Shown here piece by piece: positions 10,230 through 20,241 of a stretch of DNA of 64,000 nt. Under the pieces are notes generated by a model. The model saw nothing but the letters and a program-made list of their open reading frames with translations. It did not search any database and was not told the DNA's origin. Source of the stretch: Rhyacophila brunnea (Eukaryota; Arthropoda; Insecta; Trichoptera; Rhyacophilidae); contig JAGYXB010000440.1 in assembly GCA_022495005.1 (NCBI GenBank), positions 2,666,001-2,730,000 on the forward strand. The letters are read 5' to 3'. Numbering within the stretch: position 1 is the first letter of the stretch; every line of letters starts with the position of its first letter. A program made the translations under genes and the position numbers.

Positions 10230-10912
10230 CAGTGGTTCTTAACCGGGTGCACCGCTAGCTTGTTGCAAGTGCACCGCGAAAAATGATAAAAGCAGAAAAA
10301 TCCGTGAAATAGTGAAAACCGAAAAAGTCCATCGCGAAATTATGTAAATGAACCAAGAAGAAGAAGAATTCGTCACCTTGACAACAAATCTTACTCTAAA
10401 AACTAAATTTTCTGAAATAACTATGGAGAATATTGGATTTCTGTATGGCTATCTACACGAAGGCACTGAAAATCTTGTTAGAATTTTCAACATCATATTT
10501 GTGAGAGCTCGGTTTCTTAAGAATAACTAATATAAAAACTAAAAAACGAGAAAGACTTACGAGTTCAGACGAAGAATTGAGGATAGTTATATCAGATATT
10601 CTACCTAATATTTCTGAAATCTACAAAATCCGACAAGTTCAGGTTTCACATTAATTGATTTTCAGATTTTAAAAAATCCATTTTGTTAAGGGTAATTTTA
10701 GTTAGAGTTTTTCCATATATGCATATATCTTTTCTTTAATATTTTTTTTTAGACTGTTATATAATCTGTTTATTAGTTCTAATCTGTTAATTTGTATTAA
10801 AAGTTATGTCCGCATATTTTTCTTTGTTTACTTACCGTTTGATTTTGGTGCACCGCAATTTTTTCTTATGATCAAAAGTGCACCGTGACGTCGAAAGGGT
10901 TAAGAACCACTG
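10230..10912 (+). mobile_element. hAT element with transposase tail (683 bp)
   Basis: Terminal inverted repeats CAGTGGTTCTTAACC and GGTTAAGAACCACTG. The 8-bp target duplication GGTTAGGC / GGTTAGAC matches at 7 of 8. Sub-terminal GTGCACCG occurs several times near both ends (about 10247-10278 and 10848-10886), in direct and spaced copies. These may be transposase-binding motifs. The interior holds a decayed transposase C-terminus. Non-autonomous and internally deleted. Confidence 0.9.
10430..10654 (+). pseudogene. hAT transposase C-terminus, degraded
   Basis: In one frame the sequence reads ALKILLEFSTSYL, stop, ELGF, then NIKTKKRERLTS, DEELRIVISDILPNI and a final QVSH before a stop at 10652-10654. 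This is the hAT C-terminal dimerisation region. The family pattern is LLPF-TTYLCE-GFS, then K-K-RxRL, DEELRxxLS and a short tail ending SH. The TGA at 10502-10504 sits where the family has the Cys of YLCE. Everything upstream is lost or scrambled. The 60-codon frame at 10348-10530 is an out-of-frame shadow. Confidence 0.85.
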
Positions 10913-11449
10913 GGTTAGACTAATCTAATAAGCCCTACTTTTAAACAAAAAACAACAAAAAAAATCACATAGGTATTATACTGTGATACCTACATACAAA
11001 ATGCTAATGTCATTAAATATTTTATAACTTACTTATATAACTTTTAATATTGGCTGAATATATTCACATCTCAACTTTCTGCAAATTAACGCGGCAAGAA
11101 ATCGCACATTTGATCGCGGTTTTCTGTTTGCTCAGGTGTTTTCATGAACTTTACTCTCTTCCGCCAACAAAACAACGTCAACTCGACTCAAGAGTATTGC
11201 GAATTTCCGAGTCTTTGTTCGTCATAACAGTACCAACTCACAAATACGAATTAGCGACGGTTTGCGTAATCGAATAATGCAGCGTCTATCGTTCCATTGT
11301 ACTAAATAATAATATGTACCCATTTTCATTGGAACAATGTCATAACTCATAAGTCGAAACAGTCATTCACATCGATATTCACGAATTCACATCGATAACA
11401 GGCCGCGAATTACTGTGAAGTCTATCTAAAAAGATTCAAACTAATAGCG
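10913..11449. other. No gene seen
   Basis: AT-rich sequence. The 75-codon frame at 11050-11277 has no recognisable motif. TTCACATCGATA occurs twice at about 11367-11398 as a short local duplication. Confidence 0.45.
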
Positions 11450-11868
11450 CTTATACACGTGCATGGATTTACTGGCAGCAATAGTGAGTATTTTAAAATA
11501 TCGTGACAATAGGTACTGTTTACACGTAAAAGTGCTGACTGTCTCTCCAATTCATTCCTAAGAGTGAGTGAGACGCGATGCTGTCATTTTATGGTACTAT
11601 TTCGTACTATTTGACAGGTAGTGGAAATCGGTCAACCTGAAAATTCGTTTTTTGCCGGCAGGTTCGCCACTATCGTTCTACTGCGCAAGCGCAGATCGAA
11701 AAAAATCTTACTGTCGCATGAAAATTCAGAAGCTTCCAAACTTTTTTGATAAGCATGCAATCTTGCCAACTGCAGGATAATACATGTTTAGCCATACATT
11801 TTCTTGTTATGGCCGCGATAATACTTACTGTCAACACTAAATCCATGCACGTGTAAACGGGGTATAAG
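11450..11868. mobile_element. TIR element (419 bp), unclassified
   Basis: The left end CTTATACACGTGCATGGATTTA is matched by the inverse of the right end, with a 7-9 base gap (right end reads GTATAAG after AAACGGG). The shared core is ACACGTGCATGGATTTA. The interior is non-coding and includes CATGTTTAGCC and a CTGCGCAAGCGCAG palindrome near 11680. No clear target duplication. Confidence 0.65.
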
Positions 11869-12747
11869 GGACTGTGTGATGGAAAAACCTCTCAAATAGT
11901 GTGGCATGTCATTAATGACTGCCCAATACAAACAAAAGAGCAATATATATATATATATATGTTGAAGTTTCAACGAGAAGAGAGCGTTCTTTTAACTTTA
12001 TATAAAGCCTCAGGCATGATAATTCTCATTCAAAAAAAATATATATTAAGAGTAAAACGGATTAAAACTATTACGTTAGTAGTAGATAGAGACTGATTAA
12101 AATTTCTCGTCTACTTTCTGTATACAATCGTAACGAACGTATATTTATTTCATTCGACAATGCGGCGCCCAATTGTCCTGGCGCCCAGTTGTCCCATACC
12201 CCGGTTACGTGTACCGTGCATAAGTGGGGAGTACATCGGTCTCTTTTGTGCGAGTGTAGAGAAATCGAAACCAATAAGCATAACATGCTCATTGGTTTCA
12301 ATTTATATTATAATAATAACAATATTATTATTACTATATACCCCCGTTCTGTATAATATTTTCTCTGATGGATTTTCTGCCATCCATCAAATTGGTTGAA
12401 ATTCGATAACATGGATCGAGGCTCTATCAGTAGGTGCCCTACTAGTAATACAATTCTGACTGATTTACAGCCTGTGACGGATTTACCTGTGTGAAATTAA
12501 TTTATTAATCATTATAATAAATTCATTACTGTTGTTATGCACTACCAAATGCTGTTTTGTAATGGTATTAAGTCAGCGTACTAATCCTTGAATTCCTGAA
12601 TTGCCTCAAATGTCAATACACCAACCCTTACCAACGGGTCAATGTAACAATAATCGTTATTTGGGATTCTGACATAAGAGCCGTACTGGAAATAGGTATT
12701 ACATTAATTATCTTTATGGTTTTTTTTTTGTTGAAATATCATATTTT
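11869..12747. other. No gene; microsatellite and hairpin
   Basis: (TA)n at 11944-11961. GAAACCAATAAGCAT-AAC-ATGCTCATTGGTTTC at about 12268-12300 forms a strong hairpin of unknown role. The region 12160-12250 is slightly GC-rich, with open frames on both strands, but shows no motif I recognise. Confidence 0.45.
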
Positions 12748-13160
12748 TACAACGTTTTTCTTAGCTCGTATTCTTATTTGTAAGGTACAAATCTTGCAAT
12801 CGATTTTTAACTAACTTACCGACTAGCTAGACATTTGAAACTTTTAGAATATATCAGAACACGATGCCAATGCATTTTTTTAATACTTTTAGCCATCTTT
12901 AAGTGAAATTTAGTTAATTTTCAATTAATTCTGTTTTGTATCAAAAGTTATTTCGATACCATTATTGGTTGCTAGAGGGTCCTAGCAACTAAATTATCAA
13001 TATACACGTGCGTTACTATGGAAATCAATATGAAATGACATTTCATTATTCAGTATTTCTATCAAGTACAGCAAGTCAAGTTTATATGATTGAACAGAAA
13101 AATTAAAAACGTTGTATATAAAAAGTTCTTTTTATCTTGTAATTATTTGTAGTTACCTAG
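12748..13160 (+). mobile_element. MITE family A, copy 1 (intact empty site)
   Basis: Starts TACAACGTTTTTCTTAGCTC. A strong internal inverse of the start (AAAAACGTTGTA) lies at about 13107, followed by the conserved right end TATAAAAAGTTCTTTTTATC and TTGTAATTATTTGTAGTTAC. The centre has a GGTTGCTAGAG...TCCTAGCAAC hairpin. TTGTAATT at 13137-13144 is the exact 8 bases that are duplicated around the hAT in copy 4. This copy is therefore an unoccupied version of that site. No coding capacity. Confidence 0.75.
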
Positions 13161-13554
13161 TAGTAGTGTAAAAAATAATAAGAACAAATATTTTATCGGT
13201 ATGTTTTTATCATTTATTTATTAAATACGTAATACATAATTATTTAATTTTCAGATATTACCATAGTTTAACTTTTACCCATCAGGCACACAAGGTGGGA
13301 ATGCATCTTTCGGGTCCAGACGTCGGCCCATCTTTTTAATATTCATAGAATTAATATATAATATAATAATAGATTTAATATTCGATGAAATATTTCTCGA
13401 AGAACATGACGTAGCAATAATTGTAATCAGATGCATTTGGAATCACGTAATACTTGCATCGACGCACATTAACTGCAGTGTCGTATATCCGAGCCCTATA
13501 GTCAATAATAATCAAAACTGAAAATACCACAAACAAAAATGATGCAAAGGCGTG
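13161..13554. other. No gene seen
   Basis: AT-rich intergenic sequence. Nothing recognised. Confidence 0.5.
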
Positions 13555-13731
13555 TAGAGTCTGTATTCTATAAGCTGGCGTTCACGTCACGTCGTTCGCG
13601 GACGGAGAGCATTGTGCCATCGCGTTCGACTGTTGCAAGTTTTCAATGGGAGGGAACGAGAGGGAATGCAGTGCTGTGTGCTGAAGCGGGGGGGGGGGAA
13701 CCACAAGCCAGCTTATAGAAGACAGACTCTA
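13555..13731. mobile_element. Small TIR element (177 bp) with 11-G run
   Basis: Inverted ends of about 28 bp: TAGAGTCTGTATTCTATAAG at the left and the inverse CTTATAGAAGACAGACTCTA at the right, extended inward by GCTGGC/GCCAGC. A TA at each outer edge would fit a Tc1/mariner-type TA duplication, but this is not proven. The interior is unusually GC-rich and includes 11 consecutive G at 13688-13698. The 67-codon frame at 13612-13815 crosses the element and is not a gene. Confidence 0.7.
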
Positions 13732-14618
13732 GGTATGAGTTTTCCAAAAAACTGTATCATGAGTATTTGTGTATTTTGTATTATTGAACAAAGAAATATC
13801 TTGGGACAGGTATGATAGGTAGATAAACTGAAAATTCATTGTGCACTCACATTTTGACTAAGAATTTTGACATCCTTGATCATTGAGAGAAGACCGAAAA
13901 GTTATGCGTAGTATAAAAAACAGCAAAAATATACAGTATTTACTAGCCAACGTTAAAGTGACAATCGCCGTGATGTGATCTCCGATAAGGGATGGCACGA
14001 AACAAATAATGCCATTGAAAACCTTCCACCATACGACGTATGACTATTCAAGTATTCAGTTTACTATGACGCTTATTATTTCCATTTCTGATCTGTATTA
14101 AGGAATGTCCTAATCCCTTAGCTATGGTCGGAAGCCACAAGCAGGTGCGTTTTACCTGGCCTCGGATGGACGAATTTTCCCACAGACGCTCGCCCATTAT
14201 GTAAATCTTTTCTTCTAATACTGAGGTCATCATATAATATGTGAGCACAGCTTAATACGTGGCAAAAGGAATAGAAATTGGTATATACTGTTGATAATGA
14301 TAATGCCATATTAGGGTGGTTTTATGTCATGTGATACCACGCTTAAATAAAATGATTAGTAGCCATGGTAACAAGACAACAATGATAAAATTTAAAAAAA
14401 AAGTAAATAACCTTGTTCGATTATAATCGGGGCATACAGGCCTCCACAAAGTGTAAATGTCAAGACATAGTGGAAATGCATTGTAATATTAATATAATTT
14501 AATAAAACGAAAATTTAGTACCTAGTTGTTAATCAAAACCATAGGGTCTATGCACTGGATCAAAATACAGATTGAAAAAAACAACATGCATTTTTGACAA
14601 AGTACGGGTTTGAAGAAG
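13732..14618. other. No gene seen
   Basis: AT-rich. Overlapping minus frames at 14048-14309 are short and have no recognisable motif. They cross a slightly GC-rich patch (14120-14200) that I cannot assign. Confidence 0.45.
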
Positions 14619-14836
14619 GTGTCCCTCGTAGTCGGGAGCCCCGAGTTCGACTCGGTGAGCTCACAATAATTATATATATTTTATGTGATTTTCTCAAAGC
14701 CTGAGTGCTTGTGATTGTTTCTCTTATATTACACACTTACACACTTACTTATACACTTGGTACTGTTTCACTGCAATACTGTCACTGGGCCTCATGACCT
14801 GTTTTAGTGTTAAAAAGAATATATTATTATTATGCA
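14619..14836 (+). mobile_element. SINE-2 copy (tRNA-like head)
   Basis: Starts GTGTCCCTCGTAGTCGGGAG, with a B-box-like GAGTTCGACTC. The body contains CAAAGCCTGAG and CTGGGCCTCATGACCTGTT, and a TTATTATTAT tail. The distal block TGGGCYTCAYGRCCTGTT-GTGTT is shared with the copy at 21881. The A-box half of the head is reduced. Confidence 0.6.
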
Positions 14837-15211
14837 TAAGTATATATATGTTTTACTTACCTATAAAAAAGGCTATTTTCGTTTCTTATTTACAACTTTG
14901 GGCTTATGTATTTTAAATAATTTAAAATATTTTTAACCAATTTGTAAACATAATTTAACCGAATGTATTTTAGTGCATATTTTATTACACCGATTTTACT
15001 AAATTAAAAATATATTTTGAACACACTCATGAATAAGATGATTAAAAAAATCTTAATAGCTTTTATGCCATTGATGTTCTCACGATTATGTATGCAAAAT
15101 TATTGAAACGGTAGTAATGTATTGCTTTTTAATACAATTAAGAAATTATGAGCATTTTTTTATGGCTATTAGTTATGCAGTCATACTAGTCTGAGAAATT
15201 AACCCATAAAG
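14837..15211. other. No gene seen
   Basis: AT-rich sequence between SINE-2 and the next hAT element. Nothing recognised. Confidence 0.5.
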
Positions 15212-15382
15212 TAGTGATTCCCAAAGTTAGCGCCACCACGTCTTGTAAAATATGTTGTAAAAAGGTTGTCCAAAAAAGTTTGGAAAGCTCAGACTACACT
15301 CAGATAATATCTACTATATCTAGTAATAAAGAAATTTATATATTTGCTATCTAATCAACCTTTTGACTATTTGCTACGTTAT

Positions 15383-15405
15383 TAGTACTAGTACTAGTAC
15401 TAGTA
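15383..15405. repeat. TAGTAC hexanucleotide repeat
   Basis: Almost four units of TAGTAC. The array is flanked on both sides by TTTGCTACGTTAT, so a larger unit of about 40 bp is also partly duplicated. Confidence 0.8.
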
Positions 15406-15483
15406 TTTGCTACGTTATAATACCAACAGTTTTTTTTTTAAATTTTGTCTGTTTCTTTCGTTATCTACCTATAATCTAATGAA

Positions 15484-16073
15484 TTGAATGTTTCTCTTCA
15501 GGGAAAAGATATCAACATTTTAATTCTGAATATCAAACTTCAAGCTTTCAAAAAAAAAACTTTCTTCGTGGTCGAAAGGTATTAATCAAGGATGCACAGA
15601 CATGTTTTCATGCTTGAATGGGTTTCTTACCACCAATGAAATATTCCTCTCGACTTGTTAAGTGGTATACTTGATCACATTACTGAATCACAACGATTTT
15701 TCAACAATTAATATTTCCCAAACTTAAATGAAAATCAAAAATAAAATTGGATAAGAGCACCATTTGCTAAATCCTTAAAATATGTTACGTGAGCAGCTGA
15801 AGAAGAATCGATTGATATTAGATCAGATAATTCCCTTGAAGTCGAATTTAATGAAAGAAGTCTTTGATAATTTTGGATAAGGCGATAGCAAGAATATCTG
15901 TCAATCGCAAAAGTAGCATTTTTAATCAAAATTCCAATATACCTATGCGAAACCGCATTTTCATCATTACTGGTAATAAAAAATAAACACAGGTCGTGTC
16001 TTTCAACGGAGACTTTGGAGCAAACCCTGCAAATTAGCATTTCAAACATTGTAAGTACTGGATATTGATTTAC
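15484..16073 (+). pseudogene. hAT transposase, degraded
   Basis: The plus strand reads LNVSLQGKDIN, LQAFKKKLSSWSK, then DMFSCLNGFLTTNE. This is the LN-x-x-LQGK motif and following helix of hAT transposases. After stops and shifts comes RSDNSLEVEFNERSL, then FLIKIPIYLCETAFSSLLVIKNKHRSCLS, which corresponds to the LPF-TTYLCE-GFS-L-xIKxKxR dimerisation block. Several stops (for example after NERSL) and frameshifts disable it. The last residues resume at 16530 as KNVQSQP after the MITE. The 126-codon minus-strand frame at 15735-16115 is purely antisense to this pseudogene. Confidence 0.85.
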
Positions 16074-16529
16074 TATGTAACTAATTACAATATAAAAAGA
16101 TTTTTTTATATACAACGTTTTTAAATTTTCTGTTGAATCATATAAACTTGACTTGACTAGCTTAAACGATCAAAAAAATGTGTACTTGATAGAAATAATA
16201 CTGAAATGTCATTTTGACATTTCATATTGATTTCCATAGTAACGCACGTATATATTAATAATTTAGTTGCTAGGACCCCAGACCCTCTAGCAACCAATAA
16301 TGGTGTCGAAATAACTTTTCATACAAAACAGAATTAACTGAAAATGAATTCAATTCTACTTAAAGATGGCTAAAAGTATTTAAAAAATGCATTGGCATCG
16401 TGTTCTGATTTATTATAAAAGTTTAAAATGTCTAGCTAGTCGGTAAGTTAGTTAAAAATCGATTGCAAGATTTGTACCGGACAAATAACCACCGGACAAA
16501 TAAGAATACGAGCTAAGAAAAACGTTGTA
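16074..16529 (-). mobile_element. MITE family A, copy 2, inserted in a hAT
   Basis: The reverse complement of copy 1 with all its blocks: AAAAACGTTGTA ends, the GGTTGCTAGAG hairpin and the TTGTAATT right end (AATTACAA at 16083-16090). The sister hAT at 56667-57326 lacks it at the equivalent place (about 56900-56925). So family A was mobile after this hAT family had spread. Confidence 0.8.
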
Positions 16530-16777
16530 AAAATGTGCAATCACAACCCATTCATAAAATTGTTTTTGTAGGCTGTAGCTGTAATAAATTTGGAGTTAAT
16601 TTTTGTTTGTTTTTTTTTTAATGAAATGTTTTATTATTTTTAATAAAAATGTACCAACCTCCGATAATAATGATAAATAAAGTACTGTTGGTCACTAAAG
16701 ACTAAAATTTTTGGGGAGGGGAGCCTTAGATTTTTTTATTTTTGGGACCATGTTATGAAAATGTTTGAGAAGCACTG

Positions 16778-17765
16778 ATTTATGTGATATAAAATGACTT
16801 GACCAATATTGATGAATTTTTCACGGCTTGTAGATAACATTGGTGGTACCAATTGAATGTAGTAGAGTTTCATCTTGATATCGTAAAAAGTTACGAGATA
16901 AAACTTGCACTTGCAACAATTCATCGCACCGTGGTCAGATACCAGACGTGTAGTGGTGAGGTGGGATAAAGATAGTCATTCAAAAGTCAAAAGAAAATCA
17001 AAATACGAAACCCCGGATCCAGGATTCAGTTCCAGTTCTGGAAAAAAAAACTATATTTCTTACCTAATAATAAGTAATATGGATATATTTTTATTTTATA
17101 TCTCAATAGTCTTAATTAATTTCTAAATATATCCTAACCAGGTGGAGCACAATGACAGTTGTAGGCATTTCAACAGATTTCAATTAAAACCTTTGTAAAA
17201 CATTATCTCAATGGATAACATTTAAATTAATATTTCTTTTGAATAACCGGCTCTAGCATGAGTGAATGATGATCAAACATTTATAAGAATGGAACTTCAG
17301 GAACTCCATATTTTTAAGGAGTTCCCGTTCTTAAGATTCGAAATCAAGGGTTCCAGCTCCAAAATAATTACGGGTATCGAGTCTTTCGAACTCGCTATTC
17401 ACGCTATCAGAATCAAGCATTTTGTCAACTACTACACCGGTCACCGAAGGTGCTAATAATATAATACATCGCAATAAAACATATCCGTATGGTACCTGCG
17501 AGAATTGAATAATGCAACTTACATTTCGAAATCATGATAGGACGGGTCTGAAGCCTTTTAGGTTGTGCAAAAGCCAGGTTCACACGAAATGTCGACGGGC
17601 CGCCATATTGGTATTTCGCACACGTGCACGTGTTTCGGTTAGGTACTATAATATATCTCTTTGTTGTTGCAGTGTGGCTACTTACCTGGTCGAGGAAGGC
17701 AGTGGCGTGCGCTGGATGCAGTCAAGGACCACCCGACACAAAGGAATCCGTAATAAAATACAAAG
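16778..17765. other. No gene seen
   Basis: AT-rich. GGAACTCCATATTTTTAAGGAGTTCC at about 17297-17322 is a hairpin of unknown role. The frames at 17262-17456 and 17512-17919 have no recognisable motif. Confidence 0.45.
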
Positions 17766-17905
17766 TATCGTAATAGATTTTTGGGTTTCCACCGTCTGTA
17801 CTTCTTCATCTCTTGATAATGGCCTTCTGCAACCAGCCCTAAGCGTCGAGAAAAGAAGGAAGAAGTACACACGGTGGAAACTCAAAAATCTATTAGGTAC
17901 GATAA
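17766..17905. mobile_element. Foldback element (140 bp)
   Basis: Long inverted repeats, about 42 bp each, with several small mismatches. The left arm runs TATCGTAATAGATTTTTGGG, then TTTCCACCGT-TGTACTTCTTC. The right arm is its inverse, ending AATCTATTAGGTACGATA. The loop of about 55 bp is GC-richer. The three open frames across it on both strands (17512-17919, 17678-17885) arise from the palindrome. Confidence 0.75.
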
Positions 17906-19221
17906 AAAAACTACCGTGAAAGTCTCAAACATTATAAATATAAAGTATATTTGTTGGTTCCTTCTAATTTAAAATTTTGTCACAGACTGAGATACAGTAA
18001 AGTTTGCATATTTTGGTGTTCTTTTGTTTGATTTTTACTGCTGTCAGAATTATTATAATTTTTACATATTATTGTATGTATAGATAGTGGATACAATTAT
18101 TATTTTTATATTGAAAAATGTAATTATTATTGTTTTGCTATTAAGTAAGATAAATGTGTATCGATCTGCGAACGACCTCATACAAAACTGGGTTCTTTCT
18201 TCATAAAAACCAATTAATATACTTGTGCTCGAGGCTTTTAAAATAAAAACAGTTATAAAATACGATTTTTATGACAGAAAATGAGATTTATGTGGGGGAA
18301 AAATTAGTGGTTCACTAGAGAAGTGATCCCCAAAGTTTATGAACATAGAGCCACGTTTGTCAGCGAAGGCGATTCTGAAGGTGGAAGAAAATATTTTTTG
18401 TTTAATGAATGAATAAACTGTTTACAAAAACAGTTGCGATTTAGTTATGCATATAAAATGGCCGCCAAGACGCAGTTAACTAGTCCTGTTTTCCCCCACC
18501 TGTCTCCCCGACCTTTAAGTCAGGGATATTCTTCGCCTACAGCCCTACATAGTGGTATAATCTGTCTTTCGCTCTATTATTACAGCGCGATTGGTAGCCT
18601 GCATTGCCGAATAAAATTACACAGTTCTATGTATCACTTAAAACTGTTCGCCAAAACTAAATTATCGCCTTCCCAACATTATGTATTAGTTGTAGTGGGA
18701 GTAGAAGCTGTGAGTGACTAGCGACTTCTGCAATTTACTCCAGCTCCATAATGCAGGGAATAAAGTGCAAGGACTCAAAGTTGGAGTAGAAGAGAAAAAA
18801 GCAACTAAATCTGTAGGCCTAGAAAATCTAAATCTAATCCAATAGATTGAGTCTAAATCTATTCACAACCGAAACATATTTTTAAAGTTATTTTTACTTT
18901 TAAAGTAAAATACGATTGTGATATTGTAAAGCTGGGTACTCATTAGCGAGCCGTAACTGTGACCGTTGCAGATAATAAATTGTAGCCATTCGCTAAACCA
19001 TTAATTATTATCGTTTATATTTTCCCTCAATATTTTGACTATCTACATGGACGCCTTTTGTTGATACCACGCACAAAACGATATTGTGAAGTTTTTAAGA
19101 TTGTCTCTACCGCCGAAAGGCGTACACTCGAGTCTTTATGATACTCTTGGCCCTGACTCGACATGGAGAGAAGCAGACAACCGAATCCATTTTAATTTTC
19201 TTCTACTTCTTAAAAATATAT
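17906..19221. other. No gene; hAT-end fragment
   Basis: About 18320-18352 (AAGTGATCCCCAAAGTTTATG...GAGCCAC) resembles the left end of the hAT at 15212 and is probably an orphan end. 18434-18721 is open for 95 codons and moderately GC-rich, with no recognised motif. CTGGGTACTCATTAGCGAGC near 18943 looks like a TIR element end without a partner. Confidence 0.4.
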
Positions 19222-19849
19222 AATTCAACTTTGTATATTAATTTTATCAATGCTTTAAAACACTACCATAATTAATGAATATAGAACATACATATATGCA
19301 TAATATGACAATACCAAACCAAAGTTTTGTAGCATATTGGCATACTTACAGTGGTGGGTTTAGGAACGTGGACGCCAGTGGCGAAGGGTGGAGGAAGGCT
19401 GTTAAGATTCGACATGAATAGTGCACACTAAACTTTGTCAAATTCAACTCTGTATATACCTATTAATTTTATCCTTGCAAACACTAACATAATTAATGTA
19501 ATACATAATATGACATTACCTACAGCGCTCGAAAATTTTCTGAGGATATTTAACATGGTTATCAAATTTTGTGTGTTATAAACATAAGTGTGATAGATTT
19601 TTTTGATATATGGCATATCTAGCTCATACGGTCAAATTATTTTGTCCACGAGACGGAGCTATAACTTTATAGATTTCACGAACCGGAACGGTGCTCCGGT
19701 GCGCTCCGGTCCATTTCGAGCACTGCATTATCAAACCAAAGTTTTGTAGCATATTGGTATAGATACTTACAGTGGTGGGTTTAGGGACGTGGACGCCATT
19801 CGCGAAGGGTGGATGTAGGCTGTTAAGATTAGACATGAATAGTGCACAT
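19222..19849 (+). repeat. Tandem duplication, second unit carrying a MITE
   Basis: Unit 1 is 19222-19440 and unit 2 is 19441-19849. They share in order: AATTCAACTYTGTATA, ATAATTAATG, CATAATATGACAWTACC, CAAACCAAAGTTTTGTAGCA, CTTACAGTGGTGGGTTTAG, GACGTGGACGCC, and GCGAAGGGTGG...AGTGCACA. Unit 2 differs mainly by a MITE (family C, 19523-19725) placed between GACATTACC and ATCAAACC. Unit 1 reads straight through as GACAATACCAAACC, so it is the empty site. The units end in the terminal sequence of family D. Confidence 0.85.
19523..19725. mobile_element. MITE family C, copy 1 (203 bp)
   Basis: Ends CAGCGCTCGAAAA and CCATTTCGAGCACTG. The other copies show the full left form CAGCGCTCGAAATGG. Contains TCAAATTATTTTGTCCACGAGACGGAGC and repeated GCTCCGGT near the right end. 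Flanks (CATTACCT left, CATTATCA right) are consistent with a degraded 8-bp duplication, supported by the empty site in unit 1. hAT-like by end structure. Relatives at 43227 and 43986, and an end fragment at about 34642. Confidence 0.8.
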
Positions 19850-19995
19850 AGTCATACTTATTTGTTTTCATTGAACTAATAATACAAATTGCAGATGGTG
19901 TTGGATAATTTTTCAAATTCAGCTAAATCCTGCCAAAACCACACCATCATATTGGAGGCAGGCTGTGGAGATCCGACAAAAATAGGGGATGATTC
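19796..19995 (+). mobile_element. Family D element, left part
   Basis: Matches the left portion of the complete family D element at 20804 (GCGAAGGGTGGATGTAGGCT, GTGCACA, then TTATTTGTTTTCATTGAACT and GCAGATGGTGTTGG). It stops after ATCCGACAAAAATAG without a right terminus. Truncated. Confidence 0.65.
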
Positions 19996-20010
19996 CACAT
20001 AATAATATTA

Positions 20011-20241
20011 GTGATTTATTTGTTGTGTACGTATCTATTGAGTGGTTATGTAATACGCCCCTTGGGGCTATTTGCAGGGATTGTTTATGTTTTGTTAAAT
20101 ATTATAATATTTACTCAATTTGTAAAAAACTACAGTACGGTTAAGTCTCCGGTCAAGGAATTTAATAAATATTGTATGACTGGTTTGGCGAATTTGATGA
20201 AACTGTTCGATAAATTGGCTTTTCGATGCCATTTTGATTGA
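20011..20241 (+). other. Unassigned 76-codon open frame
   Basis: An uninterrupted frame, hydrophobic in its first half (LLCTYLLSG, LFAGIVYVLLNIIIF), then KEFNKYCMTGLANLMKLFDKL. I do not recognise it. It lies between two family D copies with no promoter, splice or polyadenylation context. It could be a transposon relic or chance. Confidence 0.2.

Larger units (their letters stand above)
15212..16777 (+). mobile_element. hAT element split by MITE family A
   Basis: The left end (C/T)AGTGATTCCCAAAGT and the inverse of the right end CAGTGCTTCTCAAAC mark a hAT element. The interior has a degraded transposase (15484 onward), then MITE A copy 2 (16074-16529), then the remaining 3' part. That part aligns with the opposite strand of 56700-56930, including the block AAAATTTTAGTC-TTAGT-ACCAACAGTACTTTAT. 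I found no convincing 8-bp duplication. The 56667-57326 element is a sister copy without the MITE. Confidence 0.8.

Noticed and set aside
10348..10530. 60-codon plus frame
   Set aside because: Out of frame with the hAT transposase remnant that overlaps it.
15735..16115. 126-codon minus frame
   Set aside because: Antisense to a hAT transposase pseudogene.
17512..17919. 135-codon plus frame
   Set aside because: Its C-terminal third is one arm of a foldback repeat; no motif elsewhere.
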